Source of the DNA: Ramlibacter cellulosilyticus
GTDB taxonomy: Bacteria > Pseudomonadota > Gammaproteobacteria > Burkholderiales > Burkholderiaceae_C
NCBI RefSeq assembly: GCF_014297465.1
Contig: NZ_JACORT010000010.1
Coordinates: 124,001 to 188,000, forward strand
Length of the DNA: 64,000 nucleotides
Direction: 5' to 3'
Shown here: positions 1-8,974 of the stretch, in pieces
Position numbering within the stretch: the first letter of the stretch is position 1
Layout of the letters: every line of letters starts with the position of its first letter
Translations under genes and position numbers: made by a program
The notes under the pieces: generated by a model
What the model saw: only the letters and a program-made list of their open reading frames with translations
The model's database searches: none
Told to the model about the DNA's origin: nothing

Positions 1-319
1 GACCTACTACGTCGAGAGCGGGCTGTTCCAGCGCCGGCCCGACTACCTGCTGAAGGTGCGCGGCATGTCGATGCGCGACGCCGGCATCATGGACGGCGAC
101 CTGCTCGCCGTGCAGTCCACGCGCGAAGCGAAGAACGGCCAGATCATCGTGGCGCGGCTGGGCGACGACGTCACCGTCAAGCGCTTCCGGCGCAACAAGC
201 ACCTCATCGAGCTGCACGCGGAAAACCCGGACTATCCCACCATCGTCGTGGAACCGGGCGAGCCCTTCGAGGTGGAGGGCGTGGCCGTCGGCCTGATCCG
301 CAACACCATGCTCATGTAA
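1..319 (+). CDS. lexA: LexA repressor, C-terminal S24 peptidase domain (5' end outside window)
   Basis: This is the last 105 residues of LexA, the SOS-response repressor that cleaves itself when bound to RecA filaments. The visible part is the S24 protease domain. The nucleophile Ser lies in the motif RGMSM at visible residue 23 and the general-base Lys in VTVKRF at residue 60. Their 37-residue spacing equals that of E. coli LexA Ser119/Lys156. The DNA-binding domain and the Ala-Gly cleavage site lie upstream of the window. The ORF is open at its left edge, so it is truncated only by the window boundary. Confidence 0.95.
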   Translation, partial: TYYVESGLFQRRPDYLLKVRGMSMRDAGIMDGDLLAVQSTREAKNGQIIVARLGDDVTVKRFRRNKHLIELHAENPDYPTIVVEPGEPFEVEGVAVGLIRNTMLM

Positions 320-431
320 CCCCCGCGGCGTCCGCAGGTGGCAGGCGTATGGCGAGGCATCGCCATCACCCTGCGGCCGCCGCATGTCCCAGTGAATCCT
401 GCCTGTGTCTTTCCATCCAAGGAGTTGTCAC

Positions 432-776
432 ATGGCAAACGCTTTCTTCCTCCCGCTGGCCAACCTCTTCGCGTCGCTGCAGGGCCTGGCTTCGTTCTTC
501 GCCGGCCGGCCTGGCGCCACCGCGTACGTGCCGGAGCGCGCGCCCGTGCGCACGCCGGTGTGGCAAGGGCCCGTGCGCCAGCCGCCCGCGCGCCCGCAGC
601 CGGCCAAGGCGCTGCGCATCGTGCGGGTGGTGGAGCCGTGCGCCTCGCGCGCCGTGGCGGGGCGCATGGTGATCTCCGGCCGCATGGCCGACGTCTGCGC
701 GGAGCTCGACCGGCTCGCCGCCCTGGAAGCGGGCAACGACACGGGCACGCTCGCGCGGGCCGTGGGCTGGCGCTGA
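432..776 (+). CDS. Small hypothetical protein downstream of lexA
   Basis: A 114-residue protein of unknown function, 112 bp after lexA. I chose the ATG at 432 because a strong AAGGAG ribosome binding site lies 7 bases upstream. The longer in-frame start at 405 lacks one. The N-terminus (about residues 1-24) is hydrophobic, the middle is rich in Pro, Arg and Ala, and the C-terminal half looks like a small folded segment. Small proteins at this position after lexA occur in other Burkholderiales. Its position suggests, but does not prove, co-transcription with lexA and hence SOS control. No domain recognised. Confidence 0.7.
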   Translation: MANAFFLPLANLFASLQGLASFFAGRPGATAYVPERAPVRTPVWQGPVRQPPARPQPAKALRIVRVVEPCASRAVAGRMVISGRMADVCAELDRLAALEAGNDTGTLARAVGWR

Positions 777-777
777 A

Positions 778-1293
778 TTACTTCTGCGCGCCCGCCAGGT
801 AATCGGCCTTGCCCAGGTCCACGCCGTTGTGGCGCAGGATCGCGTACGCCGTCGTCACGTGGAAGAAGAAGTTCGGCAGCACCCAGGTGGTGAGGTAGGC
901 CTGCGCCGTCATGGTGCGGGTCTTGTCGCGGCCGACCGGGAAGGTGACTTCCTTGTCCTCCGTGCCGTCCAGCTTGTCCGCCGGCACGGTCGCGAGGTAG
1001 TCCAGCGTCTTCTGGATGCGCGCCTTCAGCTCGGGGAAGGTCGCCTCGGTGTCGTCGAACCTGGGCGCCTCGACGCCGGAAATGCGGGCGACGCCCAGCT
1101 TGGCGGCGTCGCAGGCGATCAGGATCTGGCGCGTGAAGGGCAGCATGTCCGGCGCCAGGCGCGCGGTCGCCAGCACGGAGGCGTCGAACTTGCGCACCTG
1201 GGCGCTGGCCTCGCCCTTGTCGAGGATGTGGCTCAGGTTGCGCAGCATGTGCTGGAAGACGGGGACGCTGCCGGTGTACATGGAAAGGGCCAT
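778..1293 (-). CDS. DUF1993 family protein
   Basis: A 171-residue cytoplasmic protein that matches my recollection of the DUF1993 family. These are four-helix-bundle proteins related to the DinB/YfiT-like fold, and their function is unknown. Supporting features are the N-terminal MYTGSVPVFQHMLRNL, the central FPVGRD segment and the C-terminal TTWVLPNFFFHVTTAYAILR with its conserved His near the end. The start at 1293 has an AGGAG site just upstream. An earlier in-frame start at 1389 would overlap the divergent gene and has no ribosome binding site. It is convergent with the small lexA-downstream gene, with 1 base between the stops. Confidence 0.85.
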   Translation of the reverse strand: MALSMYTGSVPVFQHMLRNLSHILDKGEASAQVRKFDASVLATARLAPDMLPFTRQILIACDAAKLGVARISGVEAPRFDDTEATFPELKARIQKTLDYLATVPADKLDGTEDKEVTFPVGRDKTRTMTAQAYLTTWVLPNFFFHVTTAYAILRHNGVDLGKADYLAGAQK

Positions 1294-1388
1294 TCGCGGG
1301 AACTCCTGGAAACGAAAAGGCCGCATCCTAGCGCCGCCGTGCGACGCCTGCCGCGGACAGCGCGGGACCCAAGGCACAATCGGGGGCA

Positions 1389-2396
1389 ATGAACATCGTC
1401 ATTCTCGATGACTACCAGGACGCCGTGCGCAAGCTGCAGTGCGCGTCCAAGCTCGAGGCCTACCCGGCCAAGGTCTTCACCAACACCGTCAAGGGCATCG
1501 GCCAGCTGTCGGTGCGCCTGCGCGACGCGGACGTGATCGTCCTGATCCGCGAACGCAGTTCCATCACGCGCCAACTCGTGGAGAAGCTGCCGCGCCTGAA
1601 GCTGATCTCGCAGACGGGCCGCGTCGGCGCGCACGTGGACATCGAGGCCTGCACCGAGCGTGGCATCGCGGTGGCCGAGGGCGTGGGCTCGCCCATCGCG
1701 CCGGCGGAACTCACCTGGGCGCTGATCATGACGGCCATGCGCCGCCTGCCGCAGTACATCAGCAGCCTGAAGCACGGCGCCTGGCAGCAGTCCGGGATGA
1801 AGTCCGCGTCCATGCCGCCCAACTTCGGCGTGGGCATGGTGCTGCGCGGCAAGACGCTGGGCATCTGGGGCTACGGCAAGATCGGCCAGCTCGTGGCCGG
1901 CTACGGCAAGGCCTTCGGCATGCGCGTGCAGGTCTGGGGCAGCCCCGAGTCGCGTGCGAAGGCGGAGGCGGACGGCCTCATCGCCGCTCCCAGCCGCGAG
2001 GCGCTGTTCACCGACAGCGACGTGCTCAGCCTGCACCTGCGCCTGAACGAGGACACCTTCGGCATCGTGAAGCTGGAAGACCTCAATCGCATGAAGCCGA
2101 CCTCGCTGATCGTCAACACCTCGCGTGCCGAGCTGGTGGAGCCCGAGGCGCTGATCGCCGCCCTGAACCGCGGCCGCCCGGGCATGGCGGCCATCGACGT
2201 GTTCGAGAGCGAGCCCATCCTGCAAGGCCATGCGCTGCTGCGGCTGGAGAACTGCATCTGCACGCCGCACATCGGCTACGTGGAGCAGGAAAGCTACGAG
2301 CTCTACTTCGGTGCCGCGTTCGACAACGTCGTGAACTACATCCGCGGCACGCCGACGAACATCGTCAATCCCGGCGCGCTGCAGGTACGCCGCTAG
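1389..2396 (+). CDS. D-2-hydroxyacid dehydrogenase family protein
   Basis: A 335-residue NAD(P)-dependent oxidoreductase of the D-isomer 2-hydroxyacid dehydrogenase family, the group that includes SerA and glyoxylate/hydroxypyruvate reductases. The Rossmann motif GIWGYGKIG is near residue 160. The catalytic Arg is in NTSRAELVE near 246, the Glu in DVFESEP near 273, and the His in TPHIGYVE near 293. The protein lacks the ACT domain of classical SerA. The exact 2-hydroxy acid substrate cannot be read from sequence. It is divergent from the DUF1993 gene with about 95 bp between the starts. Confidence 0.88.
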   Translation: MNIVILDDYQDAVRKLQCASKLEAYPAKVFTNTVKGIGQLSVRLRDADVIVLIRERSSITRQLVEKLPRLKLISQTGRVGAHVDIEACTERGIAVAEGVGSPIAPAELTWALIMTAMRRLPQYISSLKHGAWQQSGMKSASMPPNFGVGMVLRGKTLGIWGYGKIGQLVAGYGKAFGMRVQVWGSPESRAKAEADGLIAAPSREALFTDSDVLSLHLRLNEDTFGIVKLEDLNRMKPTSLIVNTSRAELVEPEALIAALNRGRPGMAAIDVFESEPILQGHALLRLENCICTPHIGYVEQESYELYFGAAFDNVVNYIRGTPTNIVNPGALQVRR

Positions 2397-2454
2397 GGTT
2401 ATTCGAAACACGGATGATGCGCTCCCGTCATCCGTGAACCCGCCCCGGGAGCCC

Positions 2455-3645
2455 ATGTCCGCGTCCGCCACCACCCTTGCCGCGCCCCCGCGGACCGCCC
2501 TGCCCGCGGTGCTGTGGCCCATGCTGTTCGGCAACTTCGTGATCGGCACGGGCGTGATGACGGTGCCGGGCACGCTCAACGAGATCAGCGGCAACCTGAC
2601 CGTCTCGGTGGCCACGGCGGGGCAGCTCATTTCCGCGGGCGCGATCCTGATGTGCGTGGGCGCGCCGCTCTGCGCGGCGCTCGTGGCGGGCTGGGACCGC
2701 CGGCGGCTGCTCGCGCTGTCCATGCTCTGGTACGCGCTGCTCCACCTCGCGTGCGCCCTCGCGCCGAGCTTCTCGTTCCTGCTCGCGATGCGGGTGCTGG
2801 CGCTGGTCTCGCCGGCGATCTTCACGCCGCAGGCCGCGGCCTGCGTGGGCCTGCTGGTGCCGCCCGAGCAACGCGGCCGCGCGATCACCTTCATCTTCGT
2901 GGGCTGGTCGGTGGCCTCCGTCCTCGGCATGCCGCTCGCGGCCTACGTCGGCGGCACGCTGGGCTGGCGCGCCGCCTTCGTCGTGGTGGCCGTCCTGAGC
3001 GTCGCCAGCGCGGTGTGGGTGTGGCGTGCCATGCCCGACGGCGTGAAGCCGCCCGCCCTCTCCCGCGCCGCGTGGGCCGAGACCTTCCGTTCGCGCGCGC
3101 TCATGACCTGCGTGCTGGTGACCGTGCTCTACGCCGGCGGGCAGTTCGTGCTGTTCTCCTACTTCGCGCCCTACTTCAAGCGCGAGCTGGGGCTGACGCC
3201 GGGCGCCTTGAGCCTGTATTTCATGTGGTTCGGCGCCTTCGGGCTCGTGGGCAACATGCTGATGGCGCGCTACATCGACCGCATCGGCGCGGCGCGCGCG
3301 GTGATGGTCGGCATCGCGCTCATGGCGGCGAGCATGCTGCTGTTCCCGCTGGGCACGAGCCTGTGGCTCGCGGCCGCGGTGAGCGTCCCCTGGGCGCTCG
3401 GCTGCTTCTCGTCCAACTCCGCGCAACAGGCGCGGCTGGTCGGCATCGCGCCGGCGCTCGCGGCAGCCTCGGTCGCCCTCAATTCGTCGGCGATGTACGC
3501 GGGCCAGGCACTCGGTGCCGCGTCCGGCGGCTGGCTGATCGAGAACGCCGGCATGCACACGCTGCACTGGGCCGGCTTCGCGGGCCTGCTGGCCGCCATG
3601 GCCGCCAGCGCACTCGCAACGCACTACGCGCGGCGTGGCGCCTGA
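2455..3645 (+). CDS. MFS transporter, DHA1-like 12-TM drug/sugar efflux type
   Basis: A 396-residue inner-membrane protein with twelve predicted hydrophobic helices and no large soluble domain. It is typical of the proton-coupled DHA1 branch that includes AraJ and chloramphenicol exporters. The MFS loop 2-3 motif is recognisable around LVAGWDRRRLL. I use the ATG at 2455. A GTG at 2434 in the same frame would add seven residues, and neither has a well-spaced ribosome binding site. The substrate is unknown. The gene follows the dehydrogenase by 58 bp and converges on the FimV-like gene. Confidence 0.82.
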   Translation: MSASATTLAAPPRTALPAVLWPMLFGNFVIGTGVMTVPGTLNEISGNLTVSVATAGQLISAGAILMCVGAPLCAALVAGWDRRRLLALSMLWYALLHLACALAPSFSFLLAMRVLALVSPAIFTPQAAACVGLLVPPEQRGRAITFIFVGWSVASVLGMPLAAYVGGTLGWRAAFVVVAVLSVASAVWVWRAMPDGVKPPALSRAAWAETFRSRALMTCVLVTVLYAGGQFVLFSYFAPYFKRELGLTPGALSLYFMWFGAFGLVGNMLMARYIDRIGAARAVMVGIALMAASMLLFPLGTSLWLAAAVSVPWALGCFSSNSAQQARLVGIAPALAAASVALNSSAMYAGQALGAASGGWLIENAGMHTLHWAGFAGLLAAMAASALATHYARRGA

Positions 3646-3652
3646 ACGCGCG

Positions 3653-5572
3653 TCAGCGCTGCTTGTCCGCCGCGTCCGGTCCGTGGGCGGCCGGATCGAA
3701 GGTGCTGATGTCGAAGTCGAGTCCGGGCAGGTCCGCGGGGGTGGTGTCGGGCACGGCCTCGCCCCCGAGATCGATGTCCACGCCGAGCCGCGCGGACGCG
3801 GGCGGGATCATCAGCTTCTCATGCTCCGTCAGCGGCGGCTCGTCCGGAAGGTCCAGGCTGTTCAGGGGCTGCAGCGAGGTTTCGCTGAAGCCGGTGGTCG
3901 CACGCGGCGCGCTCGCCGGCTCCTCGCCCAGCATGTCCTGCGCGATGTGGTACAGGAGGACCAGCTCGCGGTACGCCTCCAGCGTGAACGGCTCCGCGCC
4001 CGGCAGGTGCGGCTTGCGGAAGATGGATTCCTCGATCACGTCCAGCACGCGCCGCGCGGGCCACAGGGCGACGATGCGGCTCAGCGCGCGGCCGTAGTTC
4101 TCCAGCGAAGCCGAAGGCTCGTCGAAGTGCTCGAAATCCGGCACCTGCGCCGCGAAGCGCTGGCCGAATTCGGCGCGCAGGCGCTCGAACTCCGCGCGCC
4201 GGCCCAGGGAGTGGTACAGCTCCAGCAGGTCCATCCACGCCAGCGCCCCCGTCTCCACCTGGTCGTGCACGTGGGCCTCGAGCACGGCGAGCGCCTGCTC
4301 GGTCTCGCCGATGGACAGGAAGAAGTCCGCCTTGTCGTGGACGTCGATCAGCTCCTGCACGCCGACCATGCGCAAGGTGCCGCCGCGGCTCGCCTGGAAC
4401 TCGTCGCCCGCGCCCCAGGCCGAGGCCGGCGCTTGCGGGGAGGCCGGCGTTCGCGCCGGCGCGGGAGCGGACGGCCGCACCGCCGGCGCTCGCGCGACGG
4501 GCACAGGCACGACGGTCGGCTCGCGGGGTGCCGTCGGAGGTTCTTCCGGGATCGTGGGCGCATGCGCCTCCGTCGATTCGCCGTGCGCCTCGAACCAGCG
4601 GCCCACCTGCTCCAGCTGCCGTACGCGCCACCAGCGCCAGGCCAGCGCGCCAAGCAGCGCCGCCAATGCTGCGGCGAGCGCGAGCACCAGCCACAGGGCC
4701 ACCTGCCGGCTGCCGTCGGCCTCCTGCACCTGCGTCTTGAGCTGCGCGAGTTCGGCCTGGTTCTGGCGGCTCGTGTCGCGCAGCGTGCCCAGCTCCTGCT
4801 GGAGAGCCTGCAAGCGGACGAACTCGTCCACGGACTGCTCGGGCGACCGTTGCAGCGCCTGCCACAGGGTGACGAGCTGCTCGCGGCGTTGCGGGTCCAC
4901 GCCGGTCTGCGTGGCCAGCTCGGGCGAGAAGCGCAGCACGGGAGCGCGCTCGACACCCAGGTCCAGCGGTTCCAGCCGCAGGCGTGCCTGCGGCGGCTCG
5001 CGCCGCGCACGCGGGGCGGGTGCCGGAGCCCGGGCCCTGACGGGCGCGCGCGGTGCCGCGGAAGGTGCCGCCGCCGCTGACGGCGCCGCGCGGCTGCGGG
5101 GCACGGCGGCAGGCGCCGGCGCGGCCCGCGCCTGCGTGCCCGGTGCCGTCGGCTGCGCCGCGGCCCGCGTGGCCGCGGAACGCGCGGCAGGCTCTTCCTC
5201 CGGGGGGAGTTCGGCCAGGAGCACGAAACGCCGCGTGCTCGCCTGCGTGCAGCCGACCCGCAGGTACACGGTCACCATCGGCTCGTCCACGGGCGTGCTG
5301 GAGGTGATCCGCACCTGGCCCTGCGCCGGGCCGCTCGCCTCCCAGCGCACGGCAGGCGCGGCCACGCGCGCGTCGCCGTAGAACACTTCGACGTTCGGGC
5401 AAGGGCTGTCGCCGGTGGCCGCGTCGAGGCTGACCGGCACCGTCACTTCCAACGGCCGCCCGATCAGCGCGGCGCCGTGGGCACGCCCCAGGGTGAGCGC
5501 GCCGGCTTCCCCCGCCAGCAGCCATCCGCATGCCGCGACGGCGAGGATACGGACGGTAACGGCGTGCAACAT
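3653..5572 (-). CDS. FimV-like pilus/polar-hub type membrane protein
   Basis: A 639-residue protein resembling FimV/HubP, which organise type IV pilus assembly and cell-pole proteins. It has a signal peptide (residues 1 to about 25), then the FimV-type N-terminal domain containing the LGRAHGAALIGRPLEV segment. A Pro/Ala/Arg-rich linker follows, then a Gln-rich coiled coil near 250-285 and one transmembrane helix near 287-313. The acidic cytoplasmic C-terminus has a TPR-like GETEQALAVLEAHV segment. I see no LysM domain, unlike P. aeruginosa FimV. The ATG at 5572 gives a clean signal peptide; a GTG at 5590 would add six residues. It is divergent from the hydroxyacyl-CoA dehydrogenase. Confidence 0.75.
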   Translation of the reverse strand: MLHAVTVRILAVAACGWLLAGEAGALTLGRAHGAALIGRPLEVTVPVSLDAATGDSPCPNVEVFYGDARVAAPAVRWEASGPAQGQVRITSSTPVDEPMVTVYLRVGCTQASTRRFVLLAELPPEEEPAARSAATRAAAQPTAPGTQARAAPAPAAVPRSRAAPSAAAAPSAAPRAPVRARAPAPAPRARREPPQARLRLEPLDLGVERAPVLRFSPELATQTGVDPQRREQLVTLWQALQRSPEQSVDEFVRLQALQQELGTLRDTSRQNQAELAQLKTQVQEADGSRQVALWLVLALAAALAALLGALAWRWWRVRQLEQVGRWFEAHGESTEAHAPTIPEEPPTAPREPTVVPVPVARAPAVRPSAPAPARTPASPQAPASAWGAGDEFQASRGGTLRMVGVQELIDVHDKADFFLSIGETEQALAVLEAHVHDQVETGALAWMDLLELYHSLGRRAEFERLRAEFGQRFAAQVPDFEHFDEPSASLENYGRALSRIVALWPARRVLDVIEESIFRKPHLPGAEPFTLEAYRELVLLYHIAQDMLGEEPASAPRATTGFSETSLQPLNSLDLPDEPPLTEHEKLMIPPASARLGVDIDLGGEAVPDTTPADLPGLDFDISTFDPAAHGPDAADKQR

Positions 5573-5656
5573 CGGGGCGATTCTAGGCACGGCCGGGCTC
5601 CCGCGACAAAAAAGTTTCGCGAGGAAGGGGCCCCGTCAGGCACCGATAATCGCCTG

Positions 5657-7177
5657 ATGGAGACCCGTTACAAAACGACAGGCGTGGCAGGAGCCGGCGC
5701 CATGGGGCGCGGCATCGCGCAGATCGCCGCCCAGGCCGGCAGCACCGTCCGCCTGTACGACACGCAACCCGAGGCCGTGCAGCGCGCCATCCAGGAGCTG
5801 GGCGCGCAGTGGGACCGCCTGCGCGAGAAAGGCCGCATGGACGAAGCCGCGGTCGCCGCGGCCAAGGAGCGCCTGCGCCCGGCCACCTCGCTGCAGGACC
5901 TCGCCGACTGCGACCTCGTGGTCGAGGCGATCGTCGAGCGCCTCGACGTCAAGCGCTCGCTGTTCTCGCAGCTGGAAGACATCGTCGGCCCGGACACCGT
6001 CCTCGCCACCAACACCTCCTCCCTGTCCGTGACCGCGATCGCCGCGGGACTGAAGCGGCCGCAGCGCTTCGCCGGCTACCACTTCTTCAACCCCGTGCCG
6101 CTGATGAAGGTGGTGGAGGTGATCGCGGGGCTGAAGACGGATCCGTCGGTCTGCGAGGGGCTCACCGCCTTCGCGAAGCAGATGGGCCACACGCCCGTGC
6201 AGGCGCAGGACACGCCCGGCTTCATCGTCAACCACGCCGGCCGTGGCTACAACACGGAAGCGCTGCGCATCGTCAGCGAGGGCGTGGCCGACTTCGCCAC
6301 CATCGACCGCATCCTGCGCGACCAGGTCGGCTTCCGCCTCGGCCCGTTCGAGCTGATGGACCTCACCGGCCTCGACGTCTCGCACCCGGTGATGGAGTCG
6401 ATCTACCAGCAGTATTACGACGAGCCGCGCTACCGGCCCAGCGTCATCACCGCGCAGCGGCTCGCGGGCAACGTGCTGGGTCGCAAGACGGGCGAAGGCT
6501 TCTACCGCTACGCCGACGGCAAGGCGCAGGTCGCCCCCGAGCCGGCGGTGCCGAAGGTGGACGAGATGCCGCCCGTGTGGGTGTCCACGCGCGCGGCGCG
6601 CCGCGCAGAGCTGTTCCAGCTGCTGAAGGACCTGGGCGCCACGATCGAGACGGGCCAGTCGCCGTCCATGCAGGCGCTGACGCTCGTCGCGCCCCTGGGC
6701 TTCGACGTGACGACGGTCGCCGTCGTGGAGCGCCTCGACCCCGCGCGCACGGTCGGCATCGACATGCTCATCGAGGATGCGGCCACCAAGCGCCGCGTGC
6801 TGGCCACGAACCCCGCGACGCGCGCCGACATGCGCGACGCCGCGCACGCCCTGTTCGCGCGCGACGGCAAGCCGGTGAGCGTGATCCGCGACTCCGGCGG
6901 CTTCGTCACGCAGCGCGTGGTGGCCACCATCGTCAACATCGCGTCGGACATCTGCCAGCAGCGCGTCTGCACCCCGCGCGACCTCGAGACGGCGGTCACG
7001 CTGGGCCTCGGCTACCCGATGGGCCCGCTCGCCATGGGCGACCGCTGGGGCCCCACGAACGTGCTGGAAGTGCTGTTCAACCTGCAGACCGTCTACGGCG
7101 ACCCGCGCTACCGCCCCAGCCCGTGGCTGCGCCGCCGCGGCGCGATCGGGCTGTCCCTGCTGCAGGAAGAAGCCTGA
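5657..7177 (+). CDS. 3-hydroxyacyl-CoA dehydrogenase (PaaH-like)
   Basis: A 506-residue NAD-dependent 3-hydroxyacyl-CoA dehydrogenase that oxidises the beta-hydroxyl of an acyl-CoA in beta-oxidation or phenylacetate-type degradation. The N-terminal Rossmann motif is GAGAMGRGIAQ, at residues 11-21. The family signature with catalytic His is HFFNPVPLMKVVEV near 145. Two 3HCDH C-terminal domains follow, the second around 405-495. The two-C-domain architecture matches PaaH/PaaC 3-hydroxyadipyl-CoA dehydrogenases. No other paa genes are present, so the substrate is open. The stop overlaps the start of the downstream hydratase (TGATG), which implies translational coupling. Confidence 0.9.
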   Translation: METRYKTTGVAGAGAMGRGIAQIAAQAGSTVRLYDTQPEAVQRAIQELGAQWDRLREKGRMDEAAVAAAKERLRPATSLQDLADCDLVVEAIVERLDVKRSLFSQLEDIVGPDTVLATNTSSLSVTAIAAGLKRPQRFAGYHFFNPVPLMKVVEVIAGLKTDPSVCEGLTAFAKQMGHTPVQAQDTPGFIVNHAGRGYNTEALRIVSEGVADFATIDRILRDQVGFRLGPFELMDLTGLDVSHPVMESIYQQYYDEPRYRPSVITAQRLAGNVLGRKTGEGFYRYADGKAQVAPEPAVPKVDEMPPVWVSTRAARRAELFQLLKDLGATIETGQSPSMQALTLVAPLGFDVTTVAVVERLDPARTVGIDMLIEDAATKRRVLATNPATRADMRDAAHALFARDGKPVSVIRDSGGFVTQRVVATIVNIASDICQQRVCTPRDLETAVTLGLGYPMGPLAMGDRWGPTNVLEVLFNLQTVYGDPRYRPSPWLRRRGAIGLSLLQEEA

Positions 7178-7956
7178 TGGCCGCCGAGCTGAAGAGCGCG
7201 AGCGAGGGCCGCACGATGGTCCTCACCATCAGCAACCCCGACCACCGCAACGCGCTGGGCCCGGAGATCTACGCCGCGGGGGTCGAGGCGCTCAACGCGG
7301 CCGACAGCAACCCGGACGTGCGCAGCGTGGTGATCACCGGCGCAGGCAGCACCTTCTGCGCCGGCGGCAACCTGCAGCGCCTGCTCGACAACCGCAGCAA
7401 GCCGCCCGAAGTGCAGGCGCAGTCCATCGAGGGGCTGCATGGCTGGATCGAAGCGATCCGCACCTTCCCCAAGCCGGTGATCGCCGCGGTGGAAGGCGCC
7501 GCCGCGGGCGCGGGCTTCTCGCTCGCGCTTGCCTGCGACTTCATCGTCGCGGCGGACAACGCGGTGTTCGTCATGGCGTACAGCACCGTCGCGCTCTCGC
7601 CGGACGGCGGCGGCACGTGGTCGCTCTCCCGCGCCCTGCCCCGGCCGCTCGTGAACGAGCTGCTCATGTGCGGCGAACGCGTGGGCAGCGCGCGCCTGCA
7701 GCAGCTGGGCCTGGTCAACCGCGTCACGCCCGCCGGCGGTGCGCTGCAGGAGGCGCTGGCGCTCGCGACCCGGCTCAACGAGCGGGCGCCCAATGCGCTG
7801 GCGAGCATCAAGGAACTGGTGAACGACGCCCCGCAGGCGACGCTCGTCCAGCAGCTCGCGAGCGAACGCGAGCACTTCGTGAGGAACCTGCACCACGCGA
7901 ATGGCGGGATCGGGATCCGGGCCTTCCTGGACAAGCAGCCGCCGAAGTATTCGTGA
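7177..7956 (+). CDS. Enoyl-CoA hydratase/isomerase family protein
   Basis: A 259-residue crotonase-fold enzyme, probably hydrating or isomerising enoyl-CoA esters for the preceding dehydrogenase. The oxyanion-hole motifs are visible: AGGNLQRL near 65-72 and the helix EGAAAGAGFSLALACD near 107-122. Residues in the usual glutamate region read DGGGTWSLSR (near 145), so the first catalytic Glu of classical hydratases is replaced by Asp/Gly. This suggests PaaG-like isomerase activity or another crotonase activity. Its start codon overlaps the upstream stop. A repeat-rich intergenic region follows. Confidence 0.88.
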   Translation: MAAELKSASEGRTMVLTISNPDHRNALGPEIYAAGVEALNAADSNPDVRSVVITGAGSTFCAGGNLQRLLDNRSKPPEVQAQSIEGLHGWIEAIRTFPKPVIAAVEGAAAGAGFSLALACDFIVAADNAVFVMAYSTVALSPDGGGTWSLSRALPRPLVNELLMCGERVGSARLQQLGLVNRVTPAGGALQEALALATRLNERAPNALASIKELVNDAPQATLVQQLASEREHFVRNLHHANGGIGIRAFLDKQPPKYS

Positions 7957-7963
7957 CGAGGCA

Positions 7964-8149
7964 GCTGGGGTTCGCTGGCGCGAAACCCAGCCTACGGGTT
8001 CGCGCCGGTTTCGTAGGCTGGGTTTCGCGCCAGCGAACCCCAGCGACGCGCCACGCGCCACCTCGTAGGCTGGGTTTCCCGCCAGCGAACCCCAGCGACG
8101 CGCCGAGGCGCCACCTCGTAGGCTGGGTTTCGCGCCAGCGAACCCCAGC
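7964..8149. repeat. Four-copy 32-bp palindromic repeat cluster
   Basis: Four copies of a 32-bp element lie between the hydratase and the Crp/Fnr gene, at 7964-7995, 8013-8044, 8065-8096 and 8118-8149. The first is inverted relative to the other three. Each reads GTAGGCTGGGTTTCGCGCCA followed by GCGAACCCCAGC (copy 3 has one C for G change). The outer arms GCTGGGTT and AACCCCAGC make each copy an imperfect hairpin. Copies 2 to 4 are 52-53 bp apart and their spacers share the GCGCCACCTC segment. The layout fits a REP/BIME-like extragenic palindrome, with spacers too similar for CRISPR. Confidence 0.85.
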
Positions 8150-8238
8150 GATGGGACGCTCAGGTGACAACCCTGAGCGACCGCCCGCGTCCCGGGCGTG
8201 ACAATGCGGCGCAGCAGCAGTCGCTCACAAGACAGACC

Positions 8239-8958
8239 ATGGACGACCCGATTCTTACCATCGAGGAACGCGCGGCAATCAACAGCGGCCGCTGGTTTTC
8301 CTCCCTGTCACCTTCCCTCCGCCACGACATCCTCCGATGCGCCTTCGTCAAACGCTTCAAGGATGGCGACCTGATCTGTGCCCGCGGCGATCCGGCCGAG
8401 TTCTGGAGCGCGGTGGCGCGCGGCTCGGTGCGGGTGAGCTCGACCTCGATCACCGGCAAGCAGGTGACGCTGCAGTACGTGGAGCCGGGCATCTGGTTCG
8501 GCGACGTGGCGATGTTCGACGGCGAGCGCCGCACGCACGATGCCTATGCGCATGGCGACACGACCATGCTGATGGTCTCGCGCGCCGACCTGCAGAAGAT
8601 CCTCGCGCAGCACGTGGAGCTGTACGAAGCGCTGCTGCGCCTGCAGGCGCGGCGCATCCGCCAGCTCTTCGGCCTGGTGGAGGACCTGAACACCCTGCCC
8701 CTGCGCGCGCGCCTGGCCAAGCAGCTGGCGCACCTGGTGCGCAGCTACGGCGTGCCCTCGCTCGCCAATGGCGGCGAGGTGCGCATCGGCCTGCAGCTCG
8801 CGCAGGAGGAACTGGCGCACCTGCTGGGCGCCTCGCGCCAGCGCGTGAACCAGGAGCTCAAGCAGATGGAGCGCGAGGAAGTGATCCGCATCGAGCCGGG
8901 AGGCCTGGTGGTGCGCGACCGCGAGGCGCTGATGCGCATCGTCGAGGCCGACAACTAG
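8239..8958 (+). CDS. Crp/Fnr family transcriptional regulator
   Basis: A 239-residue regulator. Residues about 30-145 form a cyclic-nucleotide-binding-type beta roll (FKDGDLICARGDPAEF, later GIWFGDVAMFDGERRTHDA). A C-terminal winged helix follows near 165-225, with recognition segment LAQEELAHLLGASRQRVNQE. No N-terminal Cys cluster of the FNR type is present, so oxygen sensing through an iron-sulfur cluster is unlikely. The ATG at 8239 gives the family-typical N-terminus; a GTG at 8164 would extend it into the repeat region. It sits between two beta-oxidation gene pairs and may control them (inference from position). Confidence 0.87.
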   Translation: MDDPILTIEERAAINSGRWFSSLSPSLRHDILRCAFVKRFKDGDLICARGDPAEFWSAVARGSVRVSSTSITGKQVTLQYVEPGIWFGDVAMFDGERRTHDAYAHGDTTMLMVSRADLQKILAQHVELYEALLRLQARRIRQLFGLVEDLNTLPLRARLAKQLAHLVRSYGVPSLANGGEVRIGLQLAQEELAHLLGASRQRVNQELKQMEREEVIRIEPGGLVVRDREALMRIVEADN

Positions 8959-8974
8959 GACGGGGAGACGCAGC

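Noticed and set aside
1233..2930. 565-codon minus-strand frame
   Set aside because: Overlaps two well-supported genes on the other strand and has low-complexity composition.
7964..8149. Possible CRISPR array
   Set aside because: Repeats are in mixed orientation, the spacers of 17-21 bp are short and partly alike, and no cas genes are present; a REP-type cluster fits better.
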